From positions 868,001 through 932,000 of the forward strand of contig CBDDEC010000004.1 in the NCBI GenBank assembly GCA_965226785.1: a DNA stretch of 64,000 nucleotides, in the 5' to 3' direction. The DNA is from CBDDEC01 sp965226785 (lineage in GTDB: Bacteria > Chloroflexota > Dehalococcoidia > UBA2979). A program made the position numbers and the translations under genes. Positions within the stretch are counted from its first letter, which is position 1. Each line of letters starts with the position of its first letter. Below are positions 16,426 to 25,083 of this stretch, in pieces. The notes under the pieces are model-generated. The model had not been told where the DNA came from, did not search any database, and worked only from the letters and a program-made list of their open reading frames with translations.

Positions 16426-17691
16426 TCAGGCGTTCGGTTCCAGCGCGTCGGGGTCCGGTAACAGGTCGACGAAGAGCTCGTTCGAGAGCAGCAGGCCCCG
16501 GTCCGTCAGCCGCAGGCGGCCGTCGCCACGGTCGAGGATGCCCAGCGCCTCGTACTTGGCCAGCGCTGGCCCAAAGCTCGTCTCGAGGCTGGCGCCGAAT
16601 CGGACCTCGAACGGCGCCACCTCGACGCCGTCGGTCAGGCGCAGGCCGAGGATCAGCGCGTCGGCGAGGGCGGTCGCGGCGTCCGCTGTCTCGCCGGCGG
16701 TGATCTGGTGCAGCGCGCCGTGACCTTTGGCCTGCCGTTCTTCGTACGACTCGTTGACGGCCTCGACGTAGCGCTGCGGCGCGTTGACGTTGGCGAGCCG
16801 GTTGCCGTCGAAGTAGGAGTGCGCGCCAGCGCCGAGGCCGAGGTACGGCTGCGTCCGCCAGTAGACGAGGTTGTGCCGGCACTCGCGGCCCGGTCGCGCC
16901 CAGTTCGAGATCTCATACTGGCGGTAGCCAGCCTCGGCGAGACGCTCGCGTGTCCATTCGTACTGGTCCGCAGCCACGTCGGGATCTGGTTCCGGCAGCT
17001 GGCCTTTCTCCACCTGGTAGTACAGCGCCGTGCCCGGCTCAACCGTGAGCGCGTAGCAAGATAGATGTTCCGGCCCGAGCTCGATCGCTCGCTCGAGCGT
17101 GGATTGCCAGCGTTCGAGGGGTTGGCCGATCAGCCCGAAGATGAGGTCGAGGTTGACGTTCTCGAACCCGGCCGCGCGGACATCGTGGAAGGCCTCGACG
17201 GCTCGCTCCGCCGAGTGCAGCCGGTCGAGCTGCTGCAGCTCGTCGTCATGCAGCGACTGGACGCCCATCGACAGGCGATTGATGCCGGCGCCGCGGAGGC
17301 CCTGGAGGTGTTCGCGCGTCAGCTCGCTCGGATTCGCCTCCAGCGTCCACTCGGCGTCGGCGTCGGCGGCGACGGCGAACCGGTCGCGGATGGCCGTCAC
17401 GATCGAAGTGAGGTCGTCGATCGCGGTCAGGCTCGGCGTGCCGCCGCCGAAGAACACCGTCTCGACGCGATGCCCCTGCGCCGCGGGCGCCCACAGCCCG
17501 ATCTCGCGCACGAGGGCGGGCGTGTATTCGGGCACGAGGTGGTCGAGGCCCTCGTACGAGTTGAAGTCGCAGTACCCGCACTTCGCGGTGCAGAACGGGA
17601 TGTGCAGATAGAGCGCCAGCGACTCGAGATCACCGCTCGCGGTGGTGCGAGCGGCCGTTTCGGCGTTCCGCGTGGCCTTGGTGCTGGTCAT
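16426..17691 (-). CDS. hemW: Radical SAM heme chaperone HemW
   Basis: HemW is a radical-SAM protein related to HemN that binds heme and delivers it to haem proteins; it is often misannotated as coproporphyrinogen III oxidase. The product has 421 residues. HIPFCTAKCGYCDF at residues 30-43 gives the CxxxCxxC cluster ligands (34, 38, 41) followed by the Phe typical of HemW. Further motifs are FFGGGTPSL, EANPSELT, RLSMGVQSLHDDEL and HLSCYALTVEPGTALY. A 22-residue Thr/Ala-rich stretch precedes the fold. Transcription looks leaderless, since TACGCT ends 6 bases before the ATG. The gene is divergent from the DUF3179 gene. Confidence 0.92.
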   Translation of the reverse strand: MTSTKATRNAETAARTTASGDLESLALYLHIPFCTAKCGYCDFNSYEGLDHLVPEYTPALVREIGLWAPAAQGHRVETVFFGGGTPSLTAIDDLTSIVTAIRDRFAVAADADAEWTLEANPSELTREHLQGLRGAGINRLSMGVQSLHDDELQQLDRLHSAERAVEAFHDVRAAGFENVNLDLIFGLIGQPLERWQSTLERAIELGPEHLSCYALTVEPGTALYYQVEKGQLPEPDPDVAADQYEWTRERLAEAGYRQYEISNWARPGRECRHNLVYWRTQPYLGLGAGAHSYFDGNRLANVNAPQRYVEAVNESYEERQAKGHGALHQITAGETADAATALADALILGLRLTDGVEVAPFEVRFGASLETSFGPALAKYEALGILDRGDGRLRLTDRGLLLSNELFVDLLPDPDALEPNA

Positions 17692-17697
17692 GGATTG

Positions 17698-17703
17698 AGC
17701 GTA
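17698..17703 (-). promoter_or_regulatory. Leaderless -10 element of hemW
   Basis: On the minus strand TACGCT is followed by 6 bases and then the hemW ATG, with no ribosome binding site between them. Confidence 0.5.
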
Positions 17704-17765
17704 TCAGGGGCGATCGGCGGGTGCGATCGGCGGGCGACCGTGCGCGGTCAGCCGAACGCGGGCAG

Positions 17766-17784
17766 GTGATCATGCGTTGATCAC
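17766..17784. promoter_or_regulatory. Perfect 19-bp dyad between hemW and the DUF3179 gene
   Basis: GTGATCA (17766-17772) and TGATCAC (17778-17784) form an exact inverted repeat around TGCGT. It lies in the divergent intergenic region, 60 bases before the DUF3179 start. It looks like a dimeric repressor or activator site. The half-site spacing does not match the classic CRP or FNR consensus, so the regulator is unknown. Confidence 0.5.
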
Positions 17785-17843
17785 AGTACCCGCCTACGCT
17801 GATGCTGCGACCGATTCGCGGCCGCTGGAGAGTGACGAGGCGC

Positions 17844-19037
17844 ATGAATCGCACGCGGACCGGCGCGCTGGCAATAGCTGTCGCCGTGCTGGCGCTGATC
17901 GCGGCCGCCTGCGGTAGCGATGACGGCGCGAGTCGTGGCGCCGACGACGCAGGCGCGACGTTCGAGCAGACTCCCGAGGTCGCTGCGCCGAAGGTTACCG
18001 CTACGCCCGCCGCGCGCTCGACGTCCGTACCGACGCTGGAGCCACACCCCGACGGGCTGACCGGCGCACCGGTTGACCTCCCGAGCGCGGAGTCGGCGGC
18101 CTTCGATGCGGACCTCCTCAACGTCAACGCCGGGTCGTTCCCATCGCTCGATTATCCGAGCCTCGTCACGGCCGAGGAGGCGACGTGGCTGGCCGACGAC
18201 TCGGCCGTCCTCGGCGCGGTACAGAATGGCGAGGCGCGTGCCTACCCGCTGGCGATGATGCGCTTCCACCATGTGGCGAACGACGAACTGGGAGGCGAGC
18301 CCTACCTCGTCACCTTCTGAATCGTCTGTTCTTCCGGGGTCGGGTTCGACCCCGTCATCGAGGGAGAAACGCTCCTCTTCACCACTGCCGGGCTCTACCA
18401 GGGCGTCTTCACGATGTGGGACGACGTCACCGGCAGCGTCTGGTCGCACCTCGATGGGTCGGCGCTCAGTGGGTCTTCGGCCGGGCGGCAGCTCGAGATC
18501 CTGCCACTGCAGACGACGACCTGGGCGGCCTGGTCGGCGCAATACCCGGAGACGACTACGCCCAACATCGACACGCCGTGGCGGAACTCCTACCGGGATC
18601 CGGTGCTCGGACGCGACTCGATCTCCGGTCTCTTCCTCGACACGCTGGGCGAACTCGACACGCGCCTCGACACCGGCGAGCTCGTGATCGGTGTGCTCGC
18701 GGGCGCCGAAGCGGTCGCGTTCCCGATCGAGACGGCCGCACCCGATGGCCCGATGCAGGCCGAGGTCGGCGGCGTGCCGGTCGTCATCCTCGAGGGTGAG
18801 GACGGCGTGCCGACGCTCGCCTATCACCGCGCGCTGACCGACGGGCGCGTGCTCGCCTTCGTCCGCGAAGGCGATGCCATCATCGATCGGCAGACCGGGT
18901 CGAGCTGGAATGCGAGCGGCGTCGCCATGAGCGGCGAGCTCGAGGGCGTCCAACTCACCTTCGTGACCTCGTTCTTCACGGAGTGGTACGGCTGGGCGGC
19001 GTTCCACCCGGACACCTCGATCTACGAGCCGGCCTAA
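17844..19037 (+). CDS. DUF3179 lipoprotein, candidate selenoprotein (in-frame TGA read as Sec at residue 159)
   Basis: The frame is open from 17844 to 19037 except for TGA at 18318-18320. Read through, it gives 397 residues. The N-terminus is a lipoprotein signal (LALIAAAC, Cys23). The DUF3179 pattern then runs across the TGA: GEARAYPLAMMRFHHVANDEL, GGEPYLVTF-U-IVC, then GLYQGVFTMWDDVTGSVW and LQTTTWAAWSAQYPETT. In DUF3179 proteins VTYCPLC is expected here, so the TGA replaces the first Cys of a CxxC (U159, C162). Homology continues on both sides without any frame change. A SECIS-like hairpin follows at 18335, and selB is 1.7 kb away. The ATG at 17844 has GAGG 6 bases upstream. Function is unknown; a Sec-Cys pair suggests a periplasmic thiol-redox role. 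The alternative is a nonsense mutation. Confidence 0.85.
18335..18354 (+). promoter_or_regulatory. Candidate bacterial SECIS element
   Basis: CGGGGTCG (18335-18342) pairs perfectly with CGACCCCG (18347-18354), leaving loop GGTT. The loop starts 22 bases after the TGA, within the 16-37 nt range described for bacterial SECIS. It carries G in the first positions and a GGU, like the essential loop bases that E. coli SelB reads in fdhF. The element lies inside the coding sequence, as bacterial SECIS elements do. Confidence 0.75.
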
Positions 19038-19158
19038 GCCGCACGGCGCTGGGCTCCGCCTTGCTCGAACGCCCGCTAGAACGCGCTGAGGGCGCATGCG
19101 ACACTCGCTGCGACGCCGCGTTTGCTGGTGCAATCGGGCGTGCGAGGAGGGCGCGAGC

Positions 19159-21021
19159 GTGCTCAAGACCCACGAGTGCGGTGAGCTGAGGGCCGAGCAC
19201 GCCGGGCAAGACGTCACGCTAGCCGGCTGGGTACACCGCCGCCGCGACCACGGCGGGCTCGTCTTCGTCGACCTGCGCGACGCGAGCGGCCTCGTGCAGG
19301 TTGTCTTCCACCCCGAGACCGCACCCGAGGCGACGGCGCTCGCCGGCGACATTCGTAACGAGTTCGTGATCCAGGTGCAGGGCGCCGTCGCGCCCCGCCA
19401 GCCCGGCACCGAGAACGACGATCTGCCGACTGGCGCGATCGAGGTGCAGGTCGTCTCGGCGGTGGTGCTGAACCCGTCCGCCACGCCACCGTTCGCGGTC
19501 AACGAGGAGACCGAGGTCGGCGAGGCCATGCGGCTGCGCTATCGCTACGTCGATCTGCGCCGTGAGCGCATGGCAGCGAACCTGCGGCTGCGGCACTCGA
19601 TCGTCAAGTACATCCGCGACTTCCTCTCGGAACGAGACTTCCTCGAGGTGGAGACGCCAACGCTGGGGCTCGCTACGCCGGAGGGGGCGCGCGACTATCT
19701 CGTTCCGTCGCGGGTGCAGCCGGGGTCGTTCTACGCCTTGCCGCAGTCGCCGCAGCAGCTGAAGCAGCTGCTGATGGTGGCCGGCGTCGACCGCTACTTC
19801 CAGATCGCGCGCTGCTACCGCGACGAGGATCTGCGCAGCGACCGGCAGCCGGAGTTCACCCAGCTCGACCTCGAGGTCGCGTTCGCTGAGGAGTCGGACA
19901 TCCTGAATCTGACCGAGGATCTCTACCGCGGCATTGCCACCGCGGTGACGCCTCACTTCGACCTGCCCCAGCCGTTCCACCGCCTGACCTATGCCGAGTC
20001 GATGGAACGCTTCGGCACCGACAAGCCCGACCTGCGTTACGGCCTTGAGCTGCACGACGTGACCGACCTCGTCGAGAACTCAGAGTTCAAGGTCTTTGCC
20101 AGCGCCGCCGCGGAGGGTGGCCGCGTGCGCGCAATCGCCGTGCCGGGTGGCGCCGATACGCCGCGCCGCCGCCTCGATCGGCTCACCGAGATTGCCGTCG
20201 AGGCCGGTGCGAAGGGCCTCGTTTGGATCGTGTTCGAGGGCGAGGGATCGCTAGGCGAGCTGACCGAGGACGATGTGCGGTCGCCGGTCGCACGCTTCTT
20301 CTCGCCGGACACGCTGGCCGCCCTGGGCACCGCCTGCGGCGCCAGCCGGGGCGACCTGCTGCTGATCGCCGCAGACCGTGACGCCATCACCTCGCGCGTG
20401 CTCGACGTGCTCCGTCGCGAGGTCGCCTCGGAGCGCGAGCTGGCCGATCCGACTCGCCTCGAGTTCGCCTTCATCACGGAGTACCCGCTCTACGAATGGG
20501 ACGAGACGACCGAACGCTGGGGCGCCGCGCACCACATGTTCACCGCGCCGGTCGAGGCGGATCTGCCGCTCCTCGAATCGGATCCCGGTGCGGTGGGCTC
20601 GCGAGCCTACGACTTCGTCTGCAACGGCCACGAGATCGCCTCAGGCTCGGTCCGGATCCACTCGCGTGAGACGCAGCTGGCCGTGATGGCCTCGCTCGGC
20701 ATCAGCGCCAAGGAGGCAGCGCTGAAGTTCGGGCACATGCTTGAGGCGTTTACCTTCGGCGCGCCGCCGCACGCGGGCATCGCGCCGGGCATCGACCGCA
20801 CGGTCGCGCTCTTCGCGGGCGAGAACGACATCCGCGAGGTAATCGCCTTCCCCAAGACGAAGTCGGCGTCCGATCCGATGACCGGTGCGCCGACGCCGGT
20901 GGCCGCGGAGCAGCTGAGCGAGGTGCACATCGACCTCGCCTCGACCGCTCGCGCAGCGATCGAGGCGCGCGCCGCCGGCGTTGACGCCGATGACACCGAG
21001 ACGCCCGCCGATCCTCGGTAG
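19159..21021 (+). CDS. aspS: Aspartyl-tRNA synthetase (bacterial type)
   Basis: This class II synthetase has 620 residues from the GTG at 19159; GGAGG lies 8 bases upstream. An ATG at 19096 would add 21 non-conserved residues. The N-terminal OB fold for the anticodon shows TLAGWVHRRRDHGGLVFVDLRD. Catalytic-core motifs are RYRYVDLRRERM and FLEVETPTLGLATPEGARDYLVPSR, then YALPQSPQQLKQLLMVAG and IARCYRDEDLRSDRQPEFTQLDLE. Motif 3 is GIAPGIDRTVALFAG. The GAD insertion of bacterial AspRS is present in the middle. Because gatB is also in the window, this enzyme may be non-discriminating and supply Asp-tRNA(Asn) for amidation; that is inference. Confidence 0.96.
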   Translation: MLKTHECGELRAEHAGQDVTLAGWVHRRRDHGGLVFVDLRDASGLVQVVFHPETAPEATALAGDIRNEFVIQVQGAVAPRQPGTENDDLPTGAIEVQVVSAVVLNPSATPPFAVNEETEVGEAMRLRYRYVDLRRERMAANLRLRHSIVKYIRDFLSERDFLEVETPTLGLATPEGARDYLVPSRVQPGSFYALPQSPQQLKQLLMVAGVDRYFQIARCYRDEDLRSDRQPEFTQLDLEVAFAEESDILNLTEDLYRGIATAVTPHFDLPQPFHRLTYAESMERFGTDKPDLRYGLELHDVTDLVENSEFKVFASAAAEGGRVRAIAVPGGADTPRRRLDRLTEIAVEAGAKGLVWIVFEGEGSLGELTEDDVRSPVARFFSPDTLAALGTACGASRGDLLLIAADRDAITSRVLDVLRREVASERELADPTRLEFAFITEYPLYEWDETTERWGAAHHMFTAPVEADLPLLESDPGAVGSRAYDFVCNGHEIASGSVRIHSRETQLAVMASLGISAKEAALKFGHMLEAFTFGAPPHAGIAPGIDRTVALFAGENDIREVIAFPKTKSASDPMTGAPTPVAAEQLSEVHIDLASTARAAIEARAAGVDADDTETPADPR

Positions 21022-21185
21022 CGGCGCGACCGTACTTCCTGTGAAGGTTTGTCGGGGGTAAGCCTGCTAACAGTCTCAGGCCTCTGCTGAGGTATCCTGA
21101 GCAGCACGTGCCGATAAGGCGTGGCGGCAGCTTCAGCTCGACGGCGCAACCAGGACCAACCACCGCCACGATGGAGAGTTGATCG

Positions 21186-22859
21186 ATGGGCGGACAGAAC
21201 CGACTCCTCGGCATGCTGCTGGGCGTAGTTGCTGTGCTCGTGCTCGTGATCGGAGGTCTCACCTTCATCACGACCCAGGGCGGCGACGACGAGACGGGCG
21301 GCGGTGGTGCGAGCAGCGTCTCGAGCGGCGTCGATGGTGGTGACAGCGACGATGTCGTCAGCTCGGCCAGCGGCCGCCTGCGCCTCGCCTCGGGCGACCC
21401 GATCACGCTCGACCCGCACATCTCGACGGACGCGCTGTCCGCGCAGTACATCGTCGAGGTCTTCGGCGGCCTCGTCACCATTACCCCGGACCTCGAGATC
21501 GCGCTGGACCTGGCGGCCTCCGTCGACATCAGCGAGGACGCGCGGACGTACACCTTCACCCTGCGTGACGACATCTTCTTCCACTCCGGCCGGCGCGTGA
21601 CCGCGGAGGACGTGCAGTGGTCGCTGGAGCGTGCCTCGTCGCCCGAGCTGGCGTCACCAGTGGCGACGGCCTACCTCGGCGACATCGAGGGCCAACGCGA
21701 GCGGTTCTTCGGCCTCGCCGACGATATCAGCGGTATCGAAGTGATCGACGACCGTACGATCGTGTTCACGCTCGACCAGCCGAAGCCGTACTTCCTCGCG
21801 AAGCTCACCTATCCGACGGCATTCGTGGTCGACCGGCAGCAGGTCGAAGCGAGCCCGCGCAACTGGACACGCCGACCGAACGGCACCGGCCCCTTCCAGC
21901 TTACGGAGTGGCGCCTCGGCGAGCGCATCACCCTTGAGGCCAACCCGCGCTACCACCTCGGCGAGCCGCAGCTGTCGGAGGTGGTCTACCTGCTCTCGGG
22001 CGGTTCGGTGCTCACGCGCTTCGAGAACGGCGAGGTGGACGTCGCGAACGTCTCGGTGAACGATATCGACCGCGCGCGCGACACGAGCAGCGACCTCAAC
22101 CCCCTCTACAGCCAGTGGGATGAGTTCAGCATCTTCTACATCGCCTTCAATACCGCCGTGCCGCCATTCGACGACGTGCACATCCGTCGCGCGCTGGCGC
22201 TGTCAATCGACCGCCAGAAGATCGCCGAGGTCACCTTCAACAACATGATCGTGCCGGCGACTGGCATCCTCCCGCCGCAGCTGCCCGGCTTCACGCCCGG
22301 TGACAAGACCTTCCCCTTCGACCCGGAACGCGCACGCGAGGAACTGGCGCTGTCCTCGTACGGCTCGGCGGAGAACGTTCCGCTGATCCAGCTGACCGAG
22401 GTCGGTGGCGGTGCCAACCCCGGCGTCGACACACAGGCGTTCGTCGAGCAGTGGCGCACGGAGTTGGGCCTGGAGGTCGAGATCCGGCAGACGGACTTCG
22501 GCACGTTCCTGTCGGACGCCAACGCTGGACGGCTGCAGATGTTCAACGGCGGCTGGATCATGGACTACCCGGACCCGGAGGACATCCTCGACCTCAAGTT
22601 CCACTCGAGCTCACAGCTCAACGACATCGGCTATGACAACCCGGAAGTGGATGCGCTCCTCGAAGCGGCGCGTACCGAGCAGGATGCGCCGGCGCGGCTG
22701 GACCTCTACCGTGAGGCCGAGCTGGCGATCATCGATGACGTCGCGTGGCTGCCCTTGTACTTCAGCCGGAGCCACATCGTGGTCAACTCGGACGTCAAAG
22801 GTTGGTTCGACCCGCCGATGGTGATCCCGCGACTGCGCTTCGTCTCGATCGACGACTAG
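21186..22859 (+). CDS. Oligopeptide-type ABC transporter substrate-binding protein
   Basis: This is a family 5 extracellular solute-binding protein (peptide/nickel class) of 557 residues. The first 30 residues are a hydrophobic anchor (LLGMLLGVVAVLVLVIGGLTFI) without a lipobox Cys, so it is probably an uncleaved membrane anchor. Family features are DPITLDPHISTDALSAQYIVEVFGGL, then RTYTFTLRDDIFFHSGRRVTAEDVQWSLER, and later DYPDPEDILDLKFHS. A ribosome binding site (GGAG) precedes the ATG. A TATCCT box at 21093-21098, in the 164-base gap after aspS, may be the -10 element. Two permease genes follow in the same operon. The substrate is unknown. Confidence 0.9.
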   Translation: MGGQNRLLGMLLGVVAVLVLVIGGLTFITTQGGDDETGGGGASSVSSGVDGGDSDDVVSSASGRLRLASGDPITLDPHISTDALSAQYIVEVFGGLVTITPDLEIALDLAASVDISEDARTYTFTLRDDIFFHSGRRVTAEDVQWSLERASSPELASPVATAYLGDIEGQRERFFGLADDISGIEVIDDRTIVFTLDQPKPYFLAKLTYPTAFVVDRQQVEASPRNWTRRPNGTGPFQLTEWRLGERITLEANPRYHLGEPQLSEVVYLLSGGSVLTRFENGEVDVANVSVNDIDRARDTSSDLNPLYSQWDEFSIFYIAFNTAVPPFDDVHIRRALALSIDRQKIAEVTFNNMIVPATGILPPQLPGFTPGDKTFPFDPERAREELALSSYGSAENVPLIQLTEVGGGANPGVDTQAFVEQWRTELGLEVEIRQTDFGTFLSDANAGRLQMFNGGWIMDYPDPEDILDLKFHSSSQLNDIGYDNPEVDALLEAARTEQDAPARLDLYREAELAIIDDVAWLPLYFSRSHIVVNSDVKGWFDPPMVIPRLRFVSIDD

Positions 22860-22901
22860 GCAGCGCGCGAACCAACGTAGGGCGCAACGGGCGGGCCGCC
22901 G

Positions 22902-23903
22902 ATGACTGGCTACATCATCCGACGGTTGCTCTACCTGCCGCCGACGCTGATGTTCATCTCGTTCGGCGCCTTCACCCTGACGCGCTTCGGGCCGGGCGAT
23001 CCGGTCGAGCGCTACGCCGGCCAGTACCAGAACCCAGCCGTGCTCGAGCAGATACGCAAGGCGAAGGGCCTCGACGGCTCGGTCTTCGAGCAATACTGGC
23101 GCTGGCTGGTGGACGCGCTCCAGGGCGACTTCGGTGAGTCGTTCCTGCAGCAGGGCTACAGCGTCAGCGAGCTGATTTTCCCGCGTATGTGGATCTCCGC
23201 GCAGCTCGGGATCATCGCGCTGGTCATCGTCTTCGCGCTCGGGATCCCGCTGGGACTCCTCGCGGCCCGGGCCAACGGGACCTGGATCGACCCGTTCATC
23301 ATCAGTTCACTGCTGTTCCTGCAGGCGATCCCGGTGCTGGTCGTGATCCCGCCAATGCTCTGGATCTTCGCCACGCAATTCAACATTCTGCCCGTCGGTG
23401 GCTGGGACAGCTCCGGCTACGACCTCAACGGCCTGTTCGAAATCTGGTTGGCGGGAGGTGTCGTCGCCATCCCCATCCCCGACCCTCATCTCTACATACC
23501 CCTCGTCGCCTTCACGCTGCCCGGCTTCGTCGGCGTGGCGCGCCTGGTGCGCATCTCCGCTCTCGAGGTCAACCAGGAGGACTACATCCGTACTGCGCGA
23601 GCCAAGGGGCTTCCGGAGTGGCGCGTGCAGACACGGCACGTCTTCCCGAACTCGCTGCTGCCCCTGATCACCGTGGTCGGCTTCGCGCTCGCGGGCGTGA
23701 TCGAGGGCGCGTTGTTCGTGGAGACGCTGCTCGGCATCAACGGCATCGGCCGCTTCACCTTCGAGGCGGTGGTGAGCCGTGATTACGACGTGATCCTGGC
23801 GACGACGGTGGTCTTCGCCACTGCCTTCATCGTCATGAACCTCTTCGTCGACATCGCCTACGGCTTCGTCGACCCCAGGATCCGAGTTGGCCAGGCACGC
23901 TGA
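22902..23903 (+). CDS. Peptide-type ABC transporter permease (DppB/OppB family)
   Basis: This 333-residue inner membrane permease has about six predicted spans. The N-terminus (YIIRRLLYLPPTLMFISFGAFTLTRFGPGDP) is the DppB/OppB opening. The cytoplasmic EAA loop, where an ATPase would dock, is visible as EDYIRTARAKGLPEWRVQTRHVFPNS in two contiguous parts. It lies 42 bases after the binding-protein gene and overlaps the next permease by one base. No ATP-binding subunit is encoded next to it. Confidence 0.93.
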   Translation: MTGYIIRRLLYLPPTLMFISFGAFTLTRFGPGDPVERYAGQYQNPAVLEQIRKAKGLDGSVFEQYWRWLVDALQGDFGESFLQQGYSVSELIFPRMWISAQLGIIALVIVFALGIPLGLLAARANGTWIDPFIISSLLFLQAIPVLVVIPPMLWIFATQFNILPVGGWDSSGYDLNGLFEIWLAGGVVAIPIPDPHLYIPLVAFTLPGFVGVARLVRISALEVNQEDYIRTARAKGLPEWRVQTRHVFPNSLLPLITVVGFALAGVIEGALFVETLLGINGIGRFTFEAVVSRDYDVILATTVVFATAFIVMNLFVDIAYGFVDPRIRVGQAR

Positions 23904-24859
23904 TGGCTGTGACCGCGAACCCCGTCGTGCCGGAGGCGCGCCCTGGCTCGAGTGAGTGGGCGCTGCTCTGGCGCCGTCTCCGCCAGAAAAAGATCGCCAT
24001 GATCGCCCTCGCGGCGATTGCCGTCTTCTACTTCGTCGGCATCTTCGCGAACTTCCTCGCGCCGTACTCCTTCACTGCGATCAACCTCGACCGGCCGCTC
24101 GAGGGACCCAGCGCCGACCACTGGCTGGGCACCGACCGCATCGGACGGGACATGATGACCCGCGTCATGTACTCGGCGCGGACGACCGTCATCATCACGA
24201 CGACGGTCATCCTCAGCGGGTCGATTCTGATCGGGAACGGTCTCGGACTGCTCGCCGGGTACAAGGGCGGCTGGATTGACAACCTGATCATGCGGATCGG
24301 CGATGCCTTCGCCGGCCTGCCGGCACTCGTGATGCTCGTGCTGATGAACGCCACGTTGCTCCCTCGGGTGAATACGTTCGTCCGCTGGATCGAGGACACG
24401 ACGTTCCTCGACGGCCTGATCCAGTCTGGCTTCTCGTCCTACCTCCTGGTCGGCGCCACGTTCTCTTTGTTCTTCTGGGTCGGTACCGCCAGGATCATCC
24501 GCGCCCAGGTGCTGCAGCTGCGCGAACGCGACTTCGTGATGGCAGCCGAGGCGCTGGGCGCCCGGCCGCAGCGCATCATCGTGTCGCACCTGCTGCCCAA
24601 CGTGTCGTTCCTGATCATCCTCGCCGTCTCAACGAGCCTCGGCGCCATCGCCGGGTCGGAACTCGTGCTGACGTGGTTCGGTGTGGGCGTGCAGCCACCT
24701 ACGCCCTCATTCGGATCGATGATCTTCGACGGGTCGGGCGCACGGACGTTCCAGGCGCACCCGCACCTGCTTCTCGTCCCGGGCTTCTTCGTCACCATGC
24801 TGCTCTTCGCGTTCAGCCTCTTCGGCGACGCGCTGAACGACGCCACACGCGCGCGCTGA
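23903..24859 (+). CDS. Peptide-type ABC transporter permease (DppC/OppC family)
   Basis: This is the second permease of the peptide transporter, with 318 residues. The family hallmark HWLGTDRIGRDMMTRVMYSAR appears after the first span, and the EAA loop is ERDFVMAAEALGARPQRIIVSH. A segment between spans (residues about 155-180) carries a family-specific insertion before the EAA loop. The ATG overlaps the preceding stop as TGATG. The gene is followed by a 224-base leader region rather than by dppD/dppF, so the ATPases must be supplied from elsewhere. Confidence 0.92.
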   Translation: MAVTANPVVPEARPGSSEWALLWRRLRQKKIAMIALAAIAVFYFVGIFANFLAPYSFTAINLDRPLEGPSADHWLGTDRIGRDMMTRVMYSARTTVIITTTVILSGSILIGNGLGLLAGYKGGWIDNLIMRIGDAFAGLPALVMLVLMNATLLPRVNTFVRWIEDTTFLDGLIQSGFSSYLLVGATFSLFFWVGTARIIRAQVLQLRERDFVMAAEALGARPQRIIVSHLLPNVSFLIILAVSTSLGAIAGSELVLTWFGVGVQPPTPSFGSMIFDGSGARTFQAHPHLLLVPGFFVTMLLFAFSLFGDALNDATRAR

Positions 24860-24928
24860 GCGAAGAAAGCGTCAATGTCACGCTACGTGATCTGACGAAG
24901 ACCTAACGGGTGCAGCGAAGGCGGGCGG

Positions 24929-24934
24929 TATACT
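24929..24934 (+). promoter_or_regulatory. Predicted -10 element of the tig-clpP-clpX operon
   Basis: TATACT differs from the consensus at a single position. No good -35 hexamer lies 16-18 bases upstream. Transcription from here would produce a leader of about 140 bases before tig. Confidence 0.45.
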
Positions 24935-25049
24935 GGATCTCATACCGGCGTTTACGCTGATCAGGCGGATCGCAGGCGGAAATCCGACCATCGCAACCGC
25001 GATCAGGGCAGTGCGGTCACGGACACGAACCGAACCGCTGCGGCAAGGA

Positions 25050-25061
25050 CGCCTTCGGGCG
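25050..25061 (+). promoter_or_regulatory. UUCG-tetraloop hairpin in the tig leader
   Basis: CGCC-TTCG-GGCG is a C(UUCG)G tetraloop hairpin, an unusually stable RNA motif, placed 22 bases before the tig start. Upstream, GCAG..CGGT and ACCGCTGC (25005-25042 region) can also pair. With no T-run after it, this is not a terminator. It may shape the 5' end of the mRNA. Confidence 0.4.
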
Positions 25062-25083
25062 CGACGGGTGAGGGTGGACGGCG

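Noticed and set aside
17844..18320. Stand-alone short DUF3179 protein ending at the TGA
   Set aside because: The family motif and downstream homology continue in the same frame for another 239 codons after the TGA.
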